The translations under genes were made by a program, and so were the position numbers. Shown piece by piece: positions 39,334-55,897 of a DNA stretch of 64,000 bases. The stretch's first letter is position 1. The number at the start of each line of letters is the position of its first letter. The stretch covers positions 2,899,048 to 2,963,047 of the forward strand of contig SMSO01000031.1 of the NCBI GenBank assembly GCA_004764695.1, read 5' to 3'. Origin of the DNA: Schizochytrium sp. TIO01 (lineage: Eukaryota > Sar > Bigyra > Thraustochytrida > Thraustochytriidae). A model generated the notes under the pieces. The model did no database searches. It saw only the letters and a list, made by a program, of their open reading frames with translations, and was not told the origin of the DNA.

Positions 39334-40056
39334 ATGGTGGTGCCCAGTTCTTATAGTTTTCATTCAGAGAGACAAGCTAAATGTTATTTGCAATCTGAAG
39401 CTAGGTAAGCAATCCTTGTTTTTTAATATTAAAATCAGAATGTATAAATATAAACAAAGAAGATAATCGCGCCTACTTGCTTAGTGTTTGTTCTAGCATA
39501 CACATATCCCCAAGAACCCGGAGTTCCATCCGCCGTTCAGAGAACTTTTCTTTCTCGATTCTCGATTCTCTATTCATTTCTCCTTTTGGTCCTATCAATT
39601 GCGAGCGGATCAAAGGCAGAGATTAAAACGGCCAAGCAATGGGACACCCTTCAAGCAGGGGAGTTTGCGTCATTAAGTGCCTCAGGGCGCAGTTTTTGGA
39701 GTTTCCTTTTGAGAGTTTATTCAAGTCTTCATGATGAGTTAGTTCTTCAGCTATTCGGGTTAGATCGCGCGGTCCGCACTTGTGCAATTCTTCGATTCTC
39801 CAATTGCGTGTTCCTGGCGCAAAGGAACCTGCTGCTAACTTCTGCTCGTCAAGGATGCTCCGTCGGGGCCGCCAATTCGGAGGCGCCTTCCGCAGGCTCG
39901 GGCAGTCTTTGTGGGAGCAAGATTAGCGAACGCATGCGACCCCAGCGGCCTTGGAATATTATTTTGCGGGTGGATGCCGCGGTCGGCGATGCCATTGCCG
40001 TTCTTGGCGATGCCGTGGATGAAGTAGACGAAGACCACCTCCTCGAAGCGAGCTGA
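39334..40056 (+). CDS. candidate two-exon protein with acidic C-terminus, 173 aa
   Basis: Exon 1 (39334-39404) starts ATG, reads MVVPSSYSFHSERQAKCYLQ and ends at a strong donor (CTAG then GTAAGC) in phase 2. After about 200 nt a long pyrimidine tract (39546-39600) leads to an acceptor (TTGCGAG, exon 2 from 39606) that restores an open frame to TGA at 40056. Exon 2 ends DAIAVLGDAVDEVDEDHLL. The acceptor choice is inferred. In the last 120 nt the antisense frame (minus, 40077-39835) is also very protein-like with almost all third positions G/C, so the true strand is not certain. No known domain seen. Confidence 0.33.
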
Positions 40057-40113
40057 GTGGCTGTGGTATGCATGCATATTACCATTCCTTGGAATTGCAA
40101 TCCTTCAAGGAGA

Positions 40114-40323
40114 CTCACGAACTTGTGCGTTCATGCGCTCGGACCTTCGAGGGGTTCCAAAAGGACCTGGAGATCTGCGATGATGCAAGCTGCTTTCACG
40201 GTCGATCGTTGTACGGCTTACCTTGGATTCATTAAACTTCTCCTTTGCTCGTTCGTCCGATTTGCGCAGTGCAAAGAAGGTCATAGGCACAGAATGAAGA
40301 ACCTCATTGACTGATTCATTCAT
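40114..40323 (-). CDS. candidate small gene convergent with the 39.3 kb candidate
   Basis: On the minus strand an ATG at 40323 opens 34 codons (MNESVNEVLHSVPMTFFALR...) that end at a strong donor, CCAAG then GTAAGC, near 40220. The nearest in-phase acceptor (CATCGCAG, near 40174) would give only 19 more codons and a 47-nt intron, which is short. The first codons lie inside the TTCA microsatellite. Weak evidence. Confidence 0.18.
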
Positions 40324-40401
40324 TCATTCATCCATTCATTCATTCATTCATCCATTCATTCATTCATTCATTCATTCATTCATTCATTCATTCATTCATT
40401 C
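40315..40401. repeat. TTCA tetranucleotide array
   Basis: About 21 TTCA units with two regularly spaced TCCA variants that suggest duplication of a longer segment containing the variant. Confidence 0.95.
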
Positions 40402-46137
<5,736 letters not shown>

Positions 46138-47256
46138 TCAGGAGCGAACAGAGCGCGGGGATCGCTGCGCTGAGACGGCAAGGTCAAGCGCGTTAACGAG
46201 TTGGGCAAGCTCGTTGAGGGTGAGGGCAGACTTGCAGGTCTTGGCAAAGGTGGAGAAGAGGGTAAATGTTGCGTAGGCGAGGAAAGACGAGTCGATGTCG
46301 GGCTCCATGCCGGACAACATGCTTTCGAGCGTGCTTACAGTGACCGAGTCTCCGCGCACCTCTCCCTCCATGACCTTGGCCTCGAAGATCTCAAAGAACT
46401 TAGCCTTATCCCAGTGCGAAAGGCTAGATGCAGCTCCACGGACAGCTGCCTCGGTACCTTGCTGGAGCGAGTGCTGCTGCTGTTGCTGCGGCTGAGGTAG
46501 GTAGTGTTGCTGTTGTTGTTGTTGCTGCTGCTGCTGTTGCTGGTGTTGCTGCATAAGAATACCAGTCTCGCGGCTCGAGTAAGATCTCGGCGAGCCTGTG
46601 ATGCTCGAGTCCTCTGCAGAGATCTCTTGCATGAGATCAGCAAGGTCATTGAGCGACACAAGCAACGCAAATCTTTCGGCATGGAAGAGGTACAGGACGA
46701 CCTTGAGCACGTCGATTGTGGTTGTGCCATCCTTGGCAGCGGAGGCTACATGCTTGCAGAGAGCTGCGAGGGCTTCGAACATGGGTCTCCACGCGAGGAG
46801 ATCGACCCATAGGTCGAAGCTTGCAGGTCCTACGAGGACATGCTTTTGCAGCGCAAAGTATCTTGAGAGCTGTGATTGCAATTGGCGGTCCCTCTGAAGT
46901 CTGGCAATGACGAGTTTTTCAATTCTCGATGCTGTAGCTGCAGCCTTCTGCTCCGCTCGGTTGGCCTCGTCGTCCTGCTCGATCCGCACCTGAGCATAGG
47001 AGTCCCCATTGCTGCTTGAGCAGCTGCTGTCACGTTGCTTGAGCACGCTGCTGTCGTCCTGAGGAGTCGGGCTCACGGGCATCTCCTCGAGGCTCTTTAA
47101 GCCGGCGCCCAGCTCCGTGTGCCGCTGCTGGTACTGTTGTTGCTGTTGTTGCTGGTATTGCTGGTACTGCTGCTGAGCGTTGCCAGTCATGCCGCTGTAC
47201 ATTGTTTCCTCATCGTTGGCGCCCTTGAGCGCCCTTCGAAGCCACGCGAGCGCCAT
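46138..47256 (-). CDS. polyglutamine-containing hypothetical protein, 372 aa
   Basis: A single ATG..TGA exon with consistent GC-rich codons. Two Gln-rich tracts (about residues 28-44 and 233-265, the second including HYLPQPQ) interrupt otherwise helical sequence. Non-Q regions read as globular alpha-helical: FDLWVDLLAWRPMFEALAAL near the middle, and FEIFEAKVMEGEVRGDS to LTLNELAQLVNALDLA near the end. The spacing of acidic and hydrophobic residues in these is faintly reminiscent of degenerate EF-hand pairs, but I would not assign the fold. No signal peptide or membrane segment. On the minus strand a GTGAGT donor at 47403-47398 with AG acceptors just 5' of the ATG suggests a leader intron. It is the only convincing gene between 26 and 64 kb. 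Confidence 0.75.
   Translation of the reverse strand: MALAWLRRALKGANDEETMYSGMTGNAQQQYQQYQQQQQQQYQQRHTELGAGLKSLEEMPVSPTPQDDSSVLKQRDSSCSSSNGDSYAQVRIEQDDEANRAEQKAAATASRIEKLVIARLQRDRQLQSQLSRYFALQKHVLVGPASFDLWVDLLAWRPMFEALAALCKHVASAAKDGTTTIDVLKVVLYLFHAERFALLVSLNDLADLMQEISAEDSSITGSPRSYSSRETGILMQQHQQQQQQQQQQQQHYLPQPQQQQQHSLQQGTEAAVRGAASSLSHWDKAKFFEIFEAKVMEGEVRGDSVTVSTLESMLSGMEPDIDSSFLAYATFTLFSTFAKTCKSALTLNELAQLVNALDLAVSAQRSPRSVRS
46503..46553 (-). repeat. CAG/CAA polyglutamine tract
   Basis: CTG/TTG repeats on the plus strand encode Gln on the minus strand inside the 372-residue protein. CAA interruptions are frequent, which usually stabilises such tracts. Confidence 0.9.
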
Positions 47257-48900
47257 TCTCTAATGGCGAGGTCTCGGTGACAGATCTTAGTTGCCGCGAG
47301 TGATCTCAATTTCGGGTTTGCTGCTCTGATTTCTTTGCTTTTCTTTCTTTTCCTTTTTTGTTAGAAGTAAACAAATTCTTTCTTCTTTTCTTTATCGACT
47401 CACCTACGAGCCTGCGCTTGTTTCCAAAAGTATAAATCGCAATATACTTTCTCCTATTCTTCCTTCTTTCTTCTGTTAATTATTAAAAACAAAAAGAAAG
47501 AAAAAGAAAGAAAAGAGAGAAGAAACTTAAGTGGTTTGAAAGCGCGCTTTTGCAAGCAAATCGTCCAACAAAAGAAAGGCTTCAAGTTCCTTTCTCGCTC
47601 CCTCAGTCGCTCACTTCTTCCTTCTCTCTTACTATTTCCTTTCTCTGCTGCCCTTTCGTGAGGGATTGCGAAAGTAACAAGACTAGAGGGAGTTGTTGAG
47701 CCAAAAAAAGAAAGGAAACAGGCGCTGAGCCAGGAGCGGCCTTTGTACAGTAGGCGCTAGCAGGGCCTACCGAGTCCTTCTCTCTTCTTTCTTTCGCCTC
47801 TCTGTCTGTCCCCTCGGCTTTGTTCGCACTTCTCTTTCTTGCTGCGAATTATTTGCTCCTTATTTAGGCCTTTGGCTTCTGGCTTTTGGCGAGTGTTTGG
47901 TGTTTGCTTGGCTTTCTTGACTTCCTGGTCCCTGCTTTTACTAGGCTTTCTGTGTATTTCTCTGTATATTTGATTGTTTATTGGTTTGTTTGTTTGTTTG
48001 TTTGTTTGTTTCTGTCTGTCTGTCTATCTGCCTTTCTCCGTAGCCTCTACTTATGCCAAATGCTAAGTCAATCTCGGTGTGTTTGAAGAGTATTAAAAAA
48101 AAAACACAAATTGAAAGGACTTATGAGTGATTTTTGTTTTGTTTTGTTTTGTTTGTTTTGTTTTGTTTCGATTCGATGGGCGGGCTGTTTAGAGCCTCCT
48201 AGTCGTAAATCTAGGATGCTGTTTGGCGAGCGAGCAAACTTCTTTTGTGCGCAAAAGGACCTAAGCAGACCGCAGGTTCTTTCTCTCTTTCTTCTCTCTT
48301 TCTTCCCATCTTCCGTGCTTCTTTGTCGTCCTCCTTTTTCTACCATTCTCATTGCTCCTTTTAATCAAAACAACAACAACAACAACAACAAAAACCAAAA
48401 GGAAACATTTCATTATTCAAAAATAAATTAGGCATGTTATAAAATAGTGAATTTATATATATAAATAATATGGCTTCTTCTTTCCATGAAAAGATGAAAC
48501 AAAGAATGAACGATGAATGAATCAAGAGACAAAGTAAAGCGCCCGTGCCACAGAAGAAGCACCTCGTCTCGTGCCGATCGATGGCGAGTTCTGTATTATG
48601 CGTAAATGCGCTCTATGAGCGAGGGAGAGGGCGCCTTTAGCAAGCAGTTCAGAGTTGGCCAGAGATAAAGGGCCCGCAATTAAAGGAGTCCTTTCTCTGC
48701 CTGGTAAGTTTGTCCAGGTCTATCCTTTGCCTCGGCTAGTTAACTCTTCTCTCTCCCTTTTATTGAAATAATTTATCATTTATTATAATATCATTTATTA
48801 TTTAGTTTTTAGTTTTATAAAAAACTTCTATGTGCTGCTGTGTTTCAAAGAAAGAAAATAAACAGACGAAACAAACACGCGAACAGCAGTTGGCGGATTC
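47257..48900. other. promoter of the polyQ gene and repeat-rich intergenic DNA
   Basis: The first 150 bp probably contain the polyQ gene's leader (see donor at 47403-47398). To the right, pyrimidine-rich DNA and GTTT (about 47984-48026), GTTTT (48131-48168) and CAA (48369-48391) arrays dominate. A strong plus donor (CTG then GTAAGT) at 48704 implies a transcript entering the 48.9-49.5 kb region from the left. Confidence 0.4.
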
Positions 48901-49112
48901 GAATAAATTTTGCTCGCTACCTTGGGACCTTCGCGTCCTTCCTGGGTCTTATCGCTTTCACCTCCAGAAAGACGCCTCTTCGATCTCTCCTCCGTCGCTC
49001 TGAGCATCTCCTCCCTCTACAAGCCGTCCAGAGGCGACTCTCAATCAAGGAGCTTGGCCCATCCCGAGTTGTGGCGACCTCTTCTCTGTCATTCATTCTG
49101 TTCTCTCAGTGA
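48901..49112 (+). other. coding-like segment, frame unresolved
   Basis: Two overlapping plus frames are open and GC3-rich here: one reading YLGTFASFLGLIAFTSRK and another reading SVALSISSLYKPSRGDSQSR that stays open to about 49200. No ATG in a good context was found for either. It lies downstream of the GTAAGT donor at 48704, so it may be an exon of a spliced gene. Not recognised. Confidence 0.22.
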
Positions 49113-50670
49113 AAATTCATATCTCTGTTTAAAGAACGTGCTGAGAGATCGAGTTAGAAGATGTGCTTTTAATGAAAGAGAGGCAAAACAGCAACTGATT
49201 ATTTTAATTTTAATTTTAAATAAAATTAAAAATAAAAAAAATATTGTTGTTGTTGTTATTATTACAAAGTACAGCAAAAAGCACGACTCGAGGAGATCGA
49301 TGGATTGCGGATGCCAAGGCGGCAGGTCTGCTTGCCGCTCCGGCACGTCCCAAGCAGGCTGCGGGAGCTTTGAGGGGCCTTATCGCGCGGCTTGGGCAGC
49401 CTTTTGTTTGCCTCCCGGTCCGCATCATTTCTTCATTTCACTTCATTTCATGGCTGGCGGTCTGTTTATTGTTTGACTCTATTCTTATCCATTCTGTCTG
49501 TCTGTCTGTCAAGTTGAGTGGGGATCGCACTCATCTCATGTCTCATTAGCTGGCGCCTACTTGAAGATTATTTTGAATATCATTTTTTTAAAACTTGACG
49601 AGTTAGATGGTGGATCAAAAAGTATTCTTCTTTCTTTCTTACTTTCTTTGTTTTTCTTCACTTGGCTTCTTGGCTTTTCTTTTCTTTTCTTTCATCTTCT
49701 CCCTCTTTAATCCCGCTCGTCTGTTTGTTTCAAAGTCACCCCGGGTCTTGTATTCTTTGGTGCGGCCTCTTTCTTTTCTCTTTCTTTCTCTTTTCTTTTG
49801 CTTTTCTTCATCACAAAAAGTGAGGTCCTTCTTCATGTAAATAAGTTTCTTTTCTCTTGATGCTATTAGAGGTACTGACTGATACTACCTACTAGGCAGC
49901 TACTGCCTAAAGTGACCTCAGGAGACCGTTCACGTTAGAGTCCTATACTTTCGAATAGGGGGGGCTATTGGCGTCTGAGAGTCTCTCTGTCTCCTGGCCT
50001 GCTTCCAAAAAGCCGCGGTATAAGCGGCGGAAGCACAGCGATGAGTCAACGTGGAGTGAGAACAGAACAGCAACCGCAGAATAGAATACAGCGATAAGCA
50101 AGGACGACTGAAAACGTGCCTGTGTAAGAAGAAAGCACGAAAGCTGGCTGAGCAGACAGCGGCCTTTTTCTCTGCTAGTCCAAGGGTGAAAACGCAGAAA
50201 TTTTGATATTATATGATCTGATCTGATGATTAAATCATAACAATGATTGAGTGGGTTTGTGTCAAATCACATTAGACCAATCAATGTACTATTTACTGAT
50301 TGAAGCTCCTCAACTTCGACACTTCTCTCCATCGAGCGAAACAAAACTGATCTTAGTAAAAAAATATTACATTGAAAAAAAACAAAAAAAAACACCATAA
50401 ACAGAAACTTTTCTCATTCAAATGGTAGGTAGTTACGTAGACCCTTAGGAGTGTCTTTTTAATTTAAAAAAGAGCGATGGAGTGGGTCTTTTGCTTGCTT
50501 AGCGTTATTACGAAGAGATTGCATAGCTTCTTCCTGTCCGTCTTTGCGCTCGCTTACTACCTACTATGATGGTTCTACTTGCTGCTAGCCAGCGAAGACA
50601 GTGCAATTTAGATGGAACAGTGCCTACATCCATGGAGGTCGCGCTTTTGGCTTTGAGGCTTGAAGATAAC

Positions 50671-50871
50671 TTACTGTTCGTTCCTTAATTCTTCACGCAG
50701 GGCCCCTTTGAGACTTGAGGTTGGATCGCAACTAGTTCCCAAGTTCCATACAGCGATCACGAACAGGATTGCAATCACATCGGAGCTCCGGTGCAACATT
50801 TTCAACATTGCAAATATTTCCATTTTCGACGATAATGAACGACTCGGTATCATCAATCGATTGATTTTCAT
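50671..50871 (-). CDS. candidate single-pass membrane peptide, 66 aa or first exon
   Basis: An ATG frame encoding MKINRLMIPSRSLSSKMEIF..., a hydrophobic segment (VIAILFVIAVWNLGTSC) and a charged end (LREELRNEQ). The stop TAA overlaps a strong donor (CA then GTAAGT), so the frame may be the first exon of a spliced gene. A two-codon upstream ORF (ATGGCGTAG) precedes it. An antisense frame is open over the same stretch. No family recognised. Confidence 0.27.
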   Translation of the reverse strand: MKINRLMIPSRSLSSKMEIFAMLKMLHRSSDVIAILFVIAVWNLGTSCDPTSSLKGALREELRNEQ

Positions 50872-52283
50872 CTCTACGCCATTTCTCTCAGTCAGTCTCG
50901 CAAACTCTAATAATGCAAGAGTTGTTTACATTGACAATCTAACTGACCACTTTGCTTGCTTTTTGATTAATTGACTGGATATGCGGCGGCGTCCTTGAGA
51001 GCGGAAAAGAGCGATCGACCATTGTGACGCATGAGGACCTCAGCAACGCGGTTTCTTCAGGTTCTAACTCTGACCCAAAACTGAGTGCGAGACAAAATCA
51101 ACAAGCAAAGAAGTAAATGCGCGAATGAGTGAGTGAGTGAATAAATGAATAAATGGATGGATGACTTGGTTACCTTTTCATTCCTCAAAGAGAAGATCTG
51201 CCTGCAGTAAACAGAAGTAACTCAATCAATCAATCAATCGATCAACCAACCGATCGCATCAAAAACCCACGCGCAGTTCGAACATCCCAAAAGCGATCAG
51301 TCAATCAAATCAAGGAAGCAAAGCGTCCTTCTTTCCACATCTTTCCGTGGTTGCCACAGCATCAGTGAACCTATTCTCAATCAATCAATCAATCAATCAA
51401 CAACGCATTCGCCTTACAAACAAGACTGATAACGAATGAGAGAATTAGTTAATTGGTTATCTACTTTTAAAATTCACTGACCAGGTGGCTGGCTGACGGA
51501 CTGGGGAACTTATTCTCTAGCCAGCGCCTAGGCACTGCTAGCGGCTGGGGCAGCGGTCTCTTTAGCTCTTGGATGACTCTTGAGCTCTTGAAAGCCCCAC
51601 TGAGACTGATTGATACGTACGTACGTATGTACAGCGTCTGTTCCAGCGCTCGTGCTCCTTCGCACACAACAGCCTCAGTAAGACGGAGACAGACAGCCAC
51701 AGAGAGGCCCATTCGTTGGCTGCTGCCTGCCTATCCACGGAGGCTCTCTCTCCTGGAGAGCAAAACAAAGAGGCAAGGAAGGCGAAGAGAGATGATTGAT
51801 TCATTGATTGAATGATTCATTCATTCATTCATTGTTGAGCGCGAGAACTCCTCTCTACAAGCAGAACGAGGACTTTTAGCTTCGGCTGGCTATAGGTGGG
51901 TGCTAGTGTTTAGGATAGGAGGGCAGCGGGTTGGGAGGCATTGCAAATGTGGATGATATCGAAAGAGAGAGAGAGAGAGAGAGAGAGAGACCACTCGAAC
52001 AACGAGAACGACGGGTGACCGACCGATGAGTCGAGGAGTCAGCTGATGAGAAGGACACGAGCGAAACAGTCAAACAGTCAGTGAGGCTGGGTGATGGGTC
52101 AACCTGTCGGATGGAGGGTAGCCGGGCAGAATAAAGCGACAGAGGTCTCGCGCAGGCCTCACGCCTTCGACTTTACAGGTTGACGAGAGAATCAATCAGG
52201 ATATCCGAGCAAAAGAGCGAAGGAGCAAAAGAGCGACAGAATTGATCGTGGTCTCGCTCACAAAAGGTAGCGCAGTTAAACAA

Positions 52284-52323
52284 GTAACTAACTAACTAAC
52301 TAACTAACTAGCTAGCTAACTAC
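52284..52323. repeat. AACT tetranucleotide array
   Basis: About eight TAAC units that change to TAGC near the right end before the adjacent CTGT array. Confidence 0.92.
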
Positions 52324-52329
52324 CAACTG

Positions 52330-52376
<47 letters not shown>

Positions 52377-52377
52377 C
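52330..52377. repeat. CTGT tetranucleotide array, about 12 copies
   Basis: A pure TCTG run separated by only six bases from a different tetranucleotide array (AACT). Confidence 0.95.
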
Positions 52378-52700
52378 AGGGAAAGAAAACGGATTGTACT
52401 TGCAAATCACAAATCATGTCACAAAGCGAGGCTGCCAAATAAGGCGCGGGCCAACGCCTCGCCCTGGGCTCGCAAATGCCTTTAAACAGCGCAAGCTTCT
52501 TCATCAACGCCAGTGGCTCAAGTGCATCCACCCAAAGCACCTACCAGTTCTGACATTTTTCTATTTTAATTTTGTTTTACAATCTAAAAATAATAATCAG
52601 GCATAATAACAGATTATATATGTTTTATACCCTGGTAAAATCACACAGGAAAAAATGAACCTGGGAGTCAGAAAACAGCGACGGGTCGGGGAGGCTACCC

Positions 52701-53360
52701 ACCCCTATTGTTTACCATAGGAGGGCACACCCGTGAAGACACGGCTGAAGCCAGCAAGCCGGCCGGACTTGGGTGCCGAGAAAGAAAGAGAGACAGACAC
52801 ATACATTATCAGTGGGTAGCTGGCCTCGCAAACGGAACAGAACAGGGTGGAACAGCCACAAAGCCATGACGGTGTAGGAGAGCCAAAGAAGAGAAGAGGG
52901 GAGAAAAGAAAAGATAGAGAGACCTTGCACGACTGCTGCCGTGTGCGGGTTCCCCAGGCAAGCAGCTCGAAGCAGCATGAAGTGGTCTGGCCGCTCCGGC
53001 AGCTCGCTCTTTCTTCGTGTCGTCCTTCTGCTCCGGTCAGCTCTTGAATTTGCTGTGCTGCGGTTGCCTGCCTGCGATGGAGATAGGCCCCGGGGCCCGG
53101 GTCCTCTGCTCGCGGTTTTCTGCCCGGGCCTCTGCTCGCTGCTCGCCACGCTCGTCTGCGAACGGTCACAGACAGTTCGTCGTTGCTGCGTCGCGGAATT
53201 GGGGGTGTGCGCCTGCCTGACTGCCTGCCTGCCTGCCTGCGCAAAGAGCGAGAGCAAAGAGCGAGCAAGAGCTCGCTCGCCTTCTTGGCCCGCCGTTCGT
53301 TCTTCTGCGCGATCGCGTAGTGGAACGCGAAGCCAGGAGACAGCGAGAGAGTAGCGAGTA
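52701..53360. other. GC-rich island with open frames on both strands
   Basis: Two minus frames remain open for more than 180 codons and plus frames of 67-137 codons overlap them, but all long ones begin with non-ATG codons. Minus-strand pieces such as GRLAGFSRVFTGVPSYGKQ, preceded by a pyrimidine tract ending CCCAAG, look like a terminal exon. Pieces near 52950-53020 also look coding. High GC alone keeps frames open, so a promoter island is an equal alternative. Confidence 0.25.
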
Positions 53361-54410
53361 GTAGCTAGTGTCTTTATCTGGCTGGCTACCGGTAACTTCT
53401 ACGGAAGTGAGAGGGTTGGTTAGTTAGCTAGACGCGCCTAGTCGCTGTCTACTCACTACCTACTACTATGGGAAAGTGGCTTTTTGAGCAATGAAAGATA
53501 GTGAGCGAGTTGACACCGTTCGCTGTCTTCTCTGATCTCTTCCTTTCATGGTGCGCTTTCCTCTTTCCCACTTTTTCTTTTTTCACTCTTAGTGTTATAC
53601 CCACGTGATCTATTAAGTGTTGATTGAAAACCTGTTTTTACATTTGAAAGGTATTTTCGATTAATTGTGAGAAGAACTACTTCAAGTTAAACAAGAACAG
53701 CTGGTAAGGGTTTAGAGCGCATGCTCAGTCTTTCTTGCTTTGCTTGGTCAGTGATCGTTGAGCCTGATTAGGTCTGAAGGCGAGGGGCTTATGAGGGTCA
53801 TGCGGGCGGCTTGAAGACATGAAAAGCGCCAAGTGTTCGTTCCCCTGCCAGGAGGTTTTTAGTAAAACTGCGAGAATCTATGAGCAGTAAAAAAAGTGCG
53901 ATGAGAAGAAAAGAAGAGCTATGACCCATATTTTAGTCTCAGAAGAATGGGAAGGAGGCCAATTCTCACTCTTTCTTTTATTTTGTTCTGTTTCGAGATC
54001 GTTGGCTTAAACTTTTTTTTTAAATTTAAATATAAAACAAGTTTTAAAAGAAGAGAAGGAAAGGAAAGGAAAGAGAAAGAACTCTTTTAGCTTTTGTGCA
54101 TTCCGATGATTTGAATAAGCATATCATATAAAATAAAGGAGAAGAACATAATTCCAAGGTTTCAAGGTGAGGTTGTATTGGTATAGTGGGCATGCCAGAG
54201 AGCTTTTGTTGCGCCTAATCGTCAATCTCTGCTTTCTGCGGGGAACCCGCTCATATGTATGTCCTTCTAAGGAGGCCGTTTTCAAGCGGACACCCATTTA
54301 TCATAGCTAGCGTCGCAAGCAGCCTCGCGGTTTTCTGCCACTTGGTTTGCTGGCAGGCCGGCCAGCCTCGCTCTTTTCTCTTTTCTCTTTTCTCTTTTTT
54401 ATTTTAAATA

Positions 54411-54451
<41 letters not shown>

Positions 54452-55328
54452 TTTACTTGTTCTATTTTCTCCCCCTTGTTTTGTTTCTCTTTCAAAGAAC
54501 CTCGAAAACCTTTTTTCACTTAAAAAAATAAATCAATTGAAGGTCATAAGAGTAAGAGGAGCGCTTGTCGTCGCAGTTTTTAAATATGATTTATTCATGT
54601 GTCGGTATATTCCTTTTTACTTAAAAACATGTTTTAAAATAGAAATCATAATTCTGGTTCCTGAGTGCCGAGACTCCGTATATTTCTTTCTGCCTTTCCA
54701 TGTTTGTGGCATGTGATACATACTGCACCCATCATCCACATCGCTCACTTGTGACTGTCTTCGTTCCTCCTCCCCCTAGTCCTCCAACTCATTGCTTGAT
54801 CTGTTGGAGATGTGGCTGGCACGTTTGCCTGTCTCCCATCGCTTGGACAGACAGTTTCCCCCATTCGTTGCCAATCGCAAAGACTTCGCTTTCCTGCTTT
54901 TCCCCCCTTTGAAATGAAAAGGCGCCATACTTGAGCGGCAAAGCATGCACGCTCCAAAAGCAGGCTTGCTCTGATCAAGTTGAAGCGACTTAATCAAATC
55001 GAGCCTCGCCAATCAAGGTGAACTTGGCTGATACACCCCACCACCACCTCAATCAAGGCCAATGACCCGCTCATCATCGGCAGTGTTGTTTTCCGCTCCT
55101 CCTCGCGTAGTCGGCCTAGGTACGGTTCGTCTCTGCTTCTGCTTTGTATAGGCAGCCAAGTCAACTTCGCTCTCTTCGTTGTTCCTTCTCCTCCTCCTTA
55201 CTTTCATTCATTCATTCATTCATTCATTCATTCAAACTCAAAGACACGGAAAGAAAGGAACCTCCGCAACGCGGTTCCAATACTGAGGGAAGAAGCTTTA
55301 TCGCCCTTTTCGAAGCGATTGGGCAAAC

Positions 55329-55361
<33 letters not shown>

Positions 55362-55862
55362 AGAACGATGTGATTATTCTGACGAGGAGCTTCTGAAGAA
55401 GAAGAAGAGCTTATAAATCTTCAGAGCTCTTGTAAAGAGGCACACACGGAGAGAGATCGCGGTGGACGTTGAGAGAGAGAGAAAAGAGAGAGAGAGAGAG
55501 AGTCCGATCGATCTTTCGCTGGCCAGCGAGAGGTTTGCGCCAGCCTCGTCCTGCTCAGCGGAGGCGGGCTGAACGAGTCCGTGCAGGGAGTTCAGGTTTG
55601 GAGGAGGCAGAGCTGAAGGGGAGCGAGGCTGCCGACGACGAGGTCGGGATGAGATGGAGCGAACTCTTCGCGAACTCTACTCCAGTCTAGTCTACAAATG
55701 CGAATGCGGAATGCGAAGAAGAAGGCAGCACAGTTTGAAAGTTGAAGTAGAGTGTCTCCTATTAGGTCCTAGCTAACCAAGATTTCCTCTTTTCCGATTT
55801 TGTTTTCTAACTGGAGCTGAAAAAAGGAAAAGAAAAAGAATCGAACAGAATGAATAACTAAA

Positions 55863-55897
<35 letters not shown>

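Larger units (their letters stand above)
49113..52700. other. gene-poor repeat-rich region
   Basis: 3.6 kb. Arrays include CTGT near 49495-49510, CAAT at about 51221-51240 and 51378-51402, GA at 51964-51991, AACT at 52284-52323 and CTGT at 52330-52377. A 7-bp inverted repeat TAGGCAG-CTA-CTGCCTA is at 49893-49909. A GC-rich patch at 49290-49430 has open frames on both strands. Apart from the candidate at 50671 I support no gene. Confidence 0.4.

Noticed and set aside
52705..53268. 187- and 181-codon minus ORFs, one containing a PGPGAY string like sperm-tail PG-rich repeats
   Set aside because: No ATG, only one such string, and two frames are open at once in very GC-rich DNA.
54174..54240. tRNA-like sequence with A box TGGTATAGTGG
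   Set aside because: There is no matching B box, and acceptor, anticodon and T stems do not pair.
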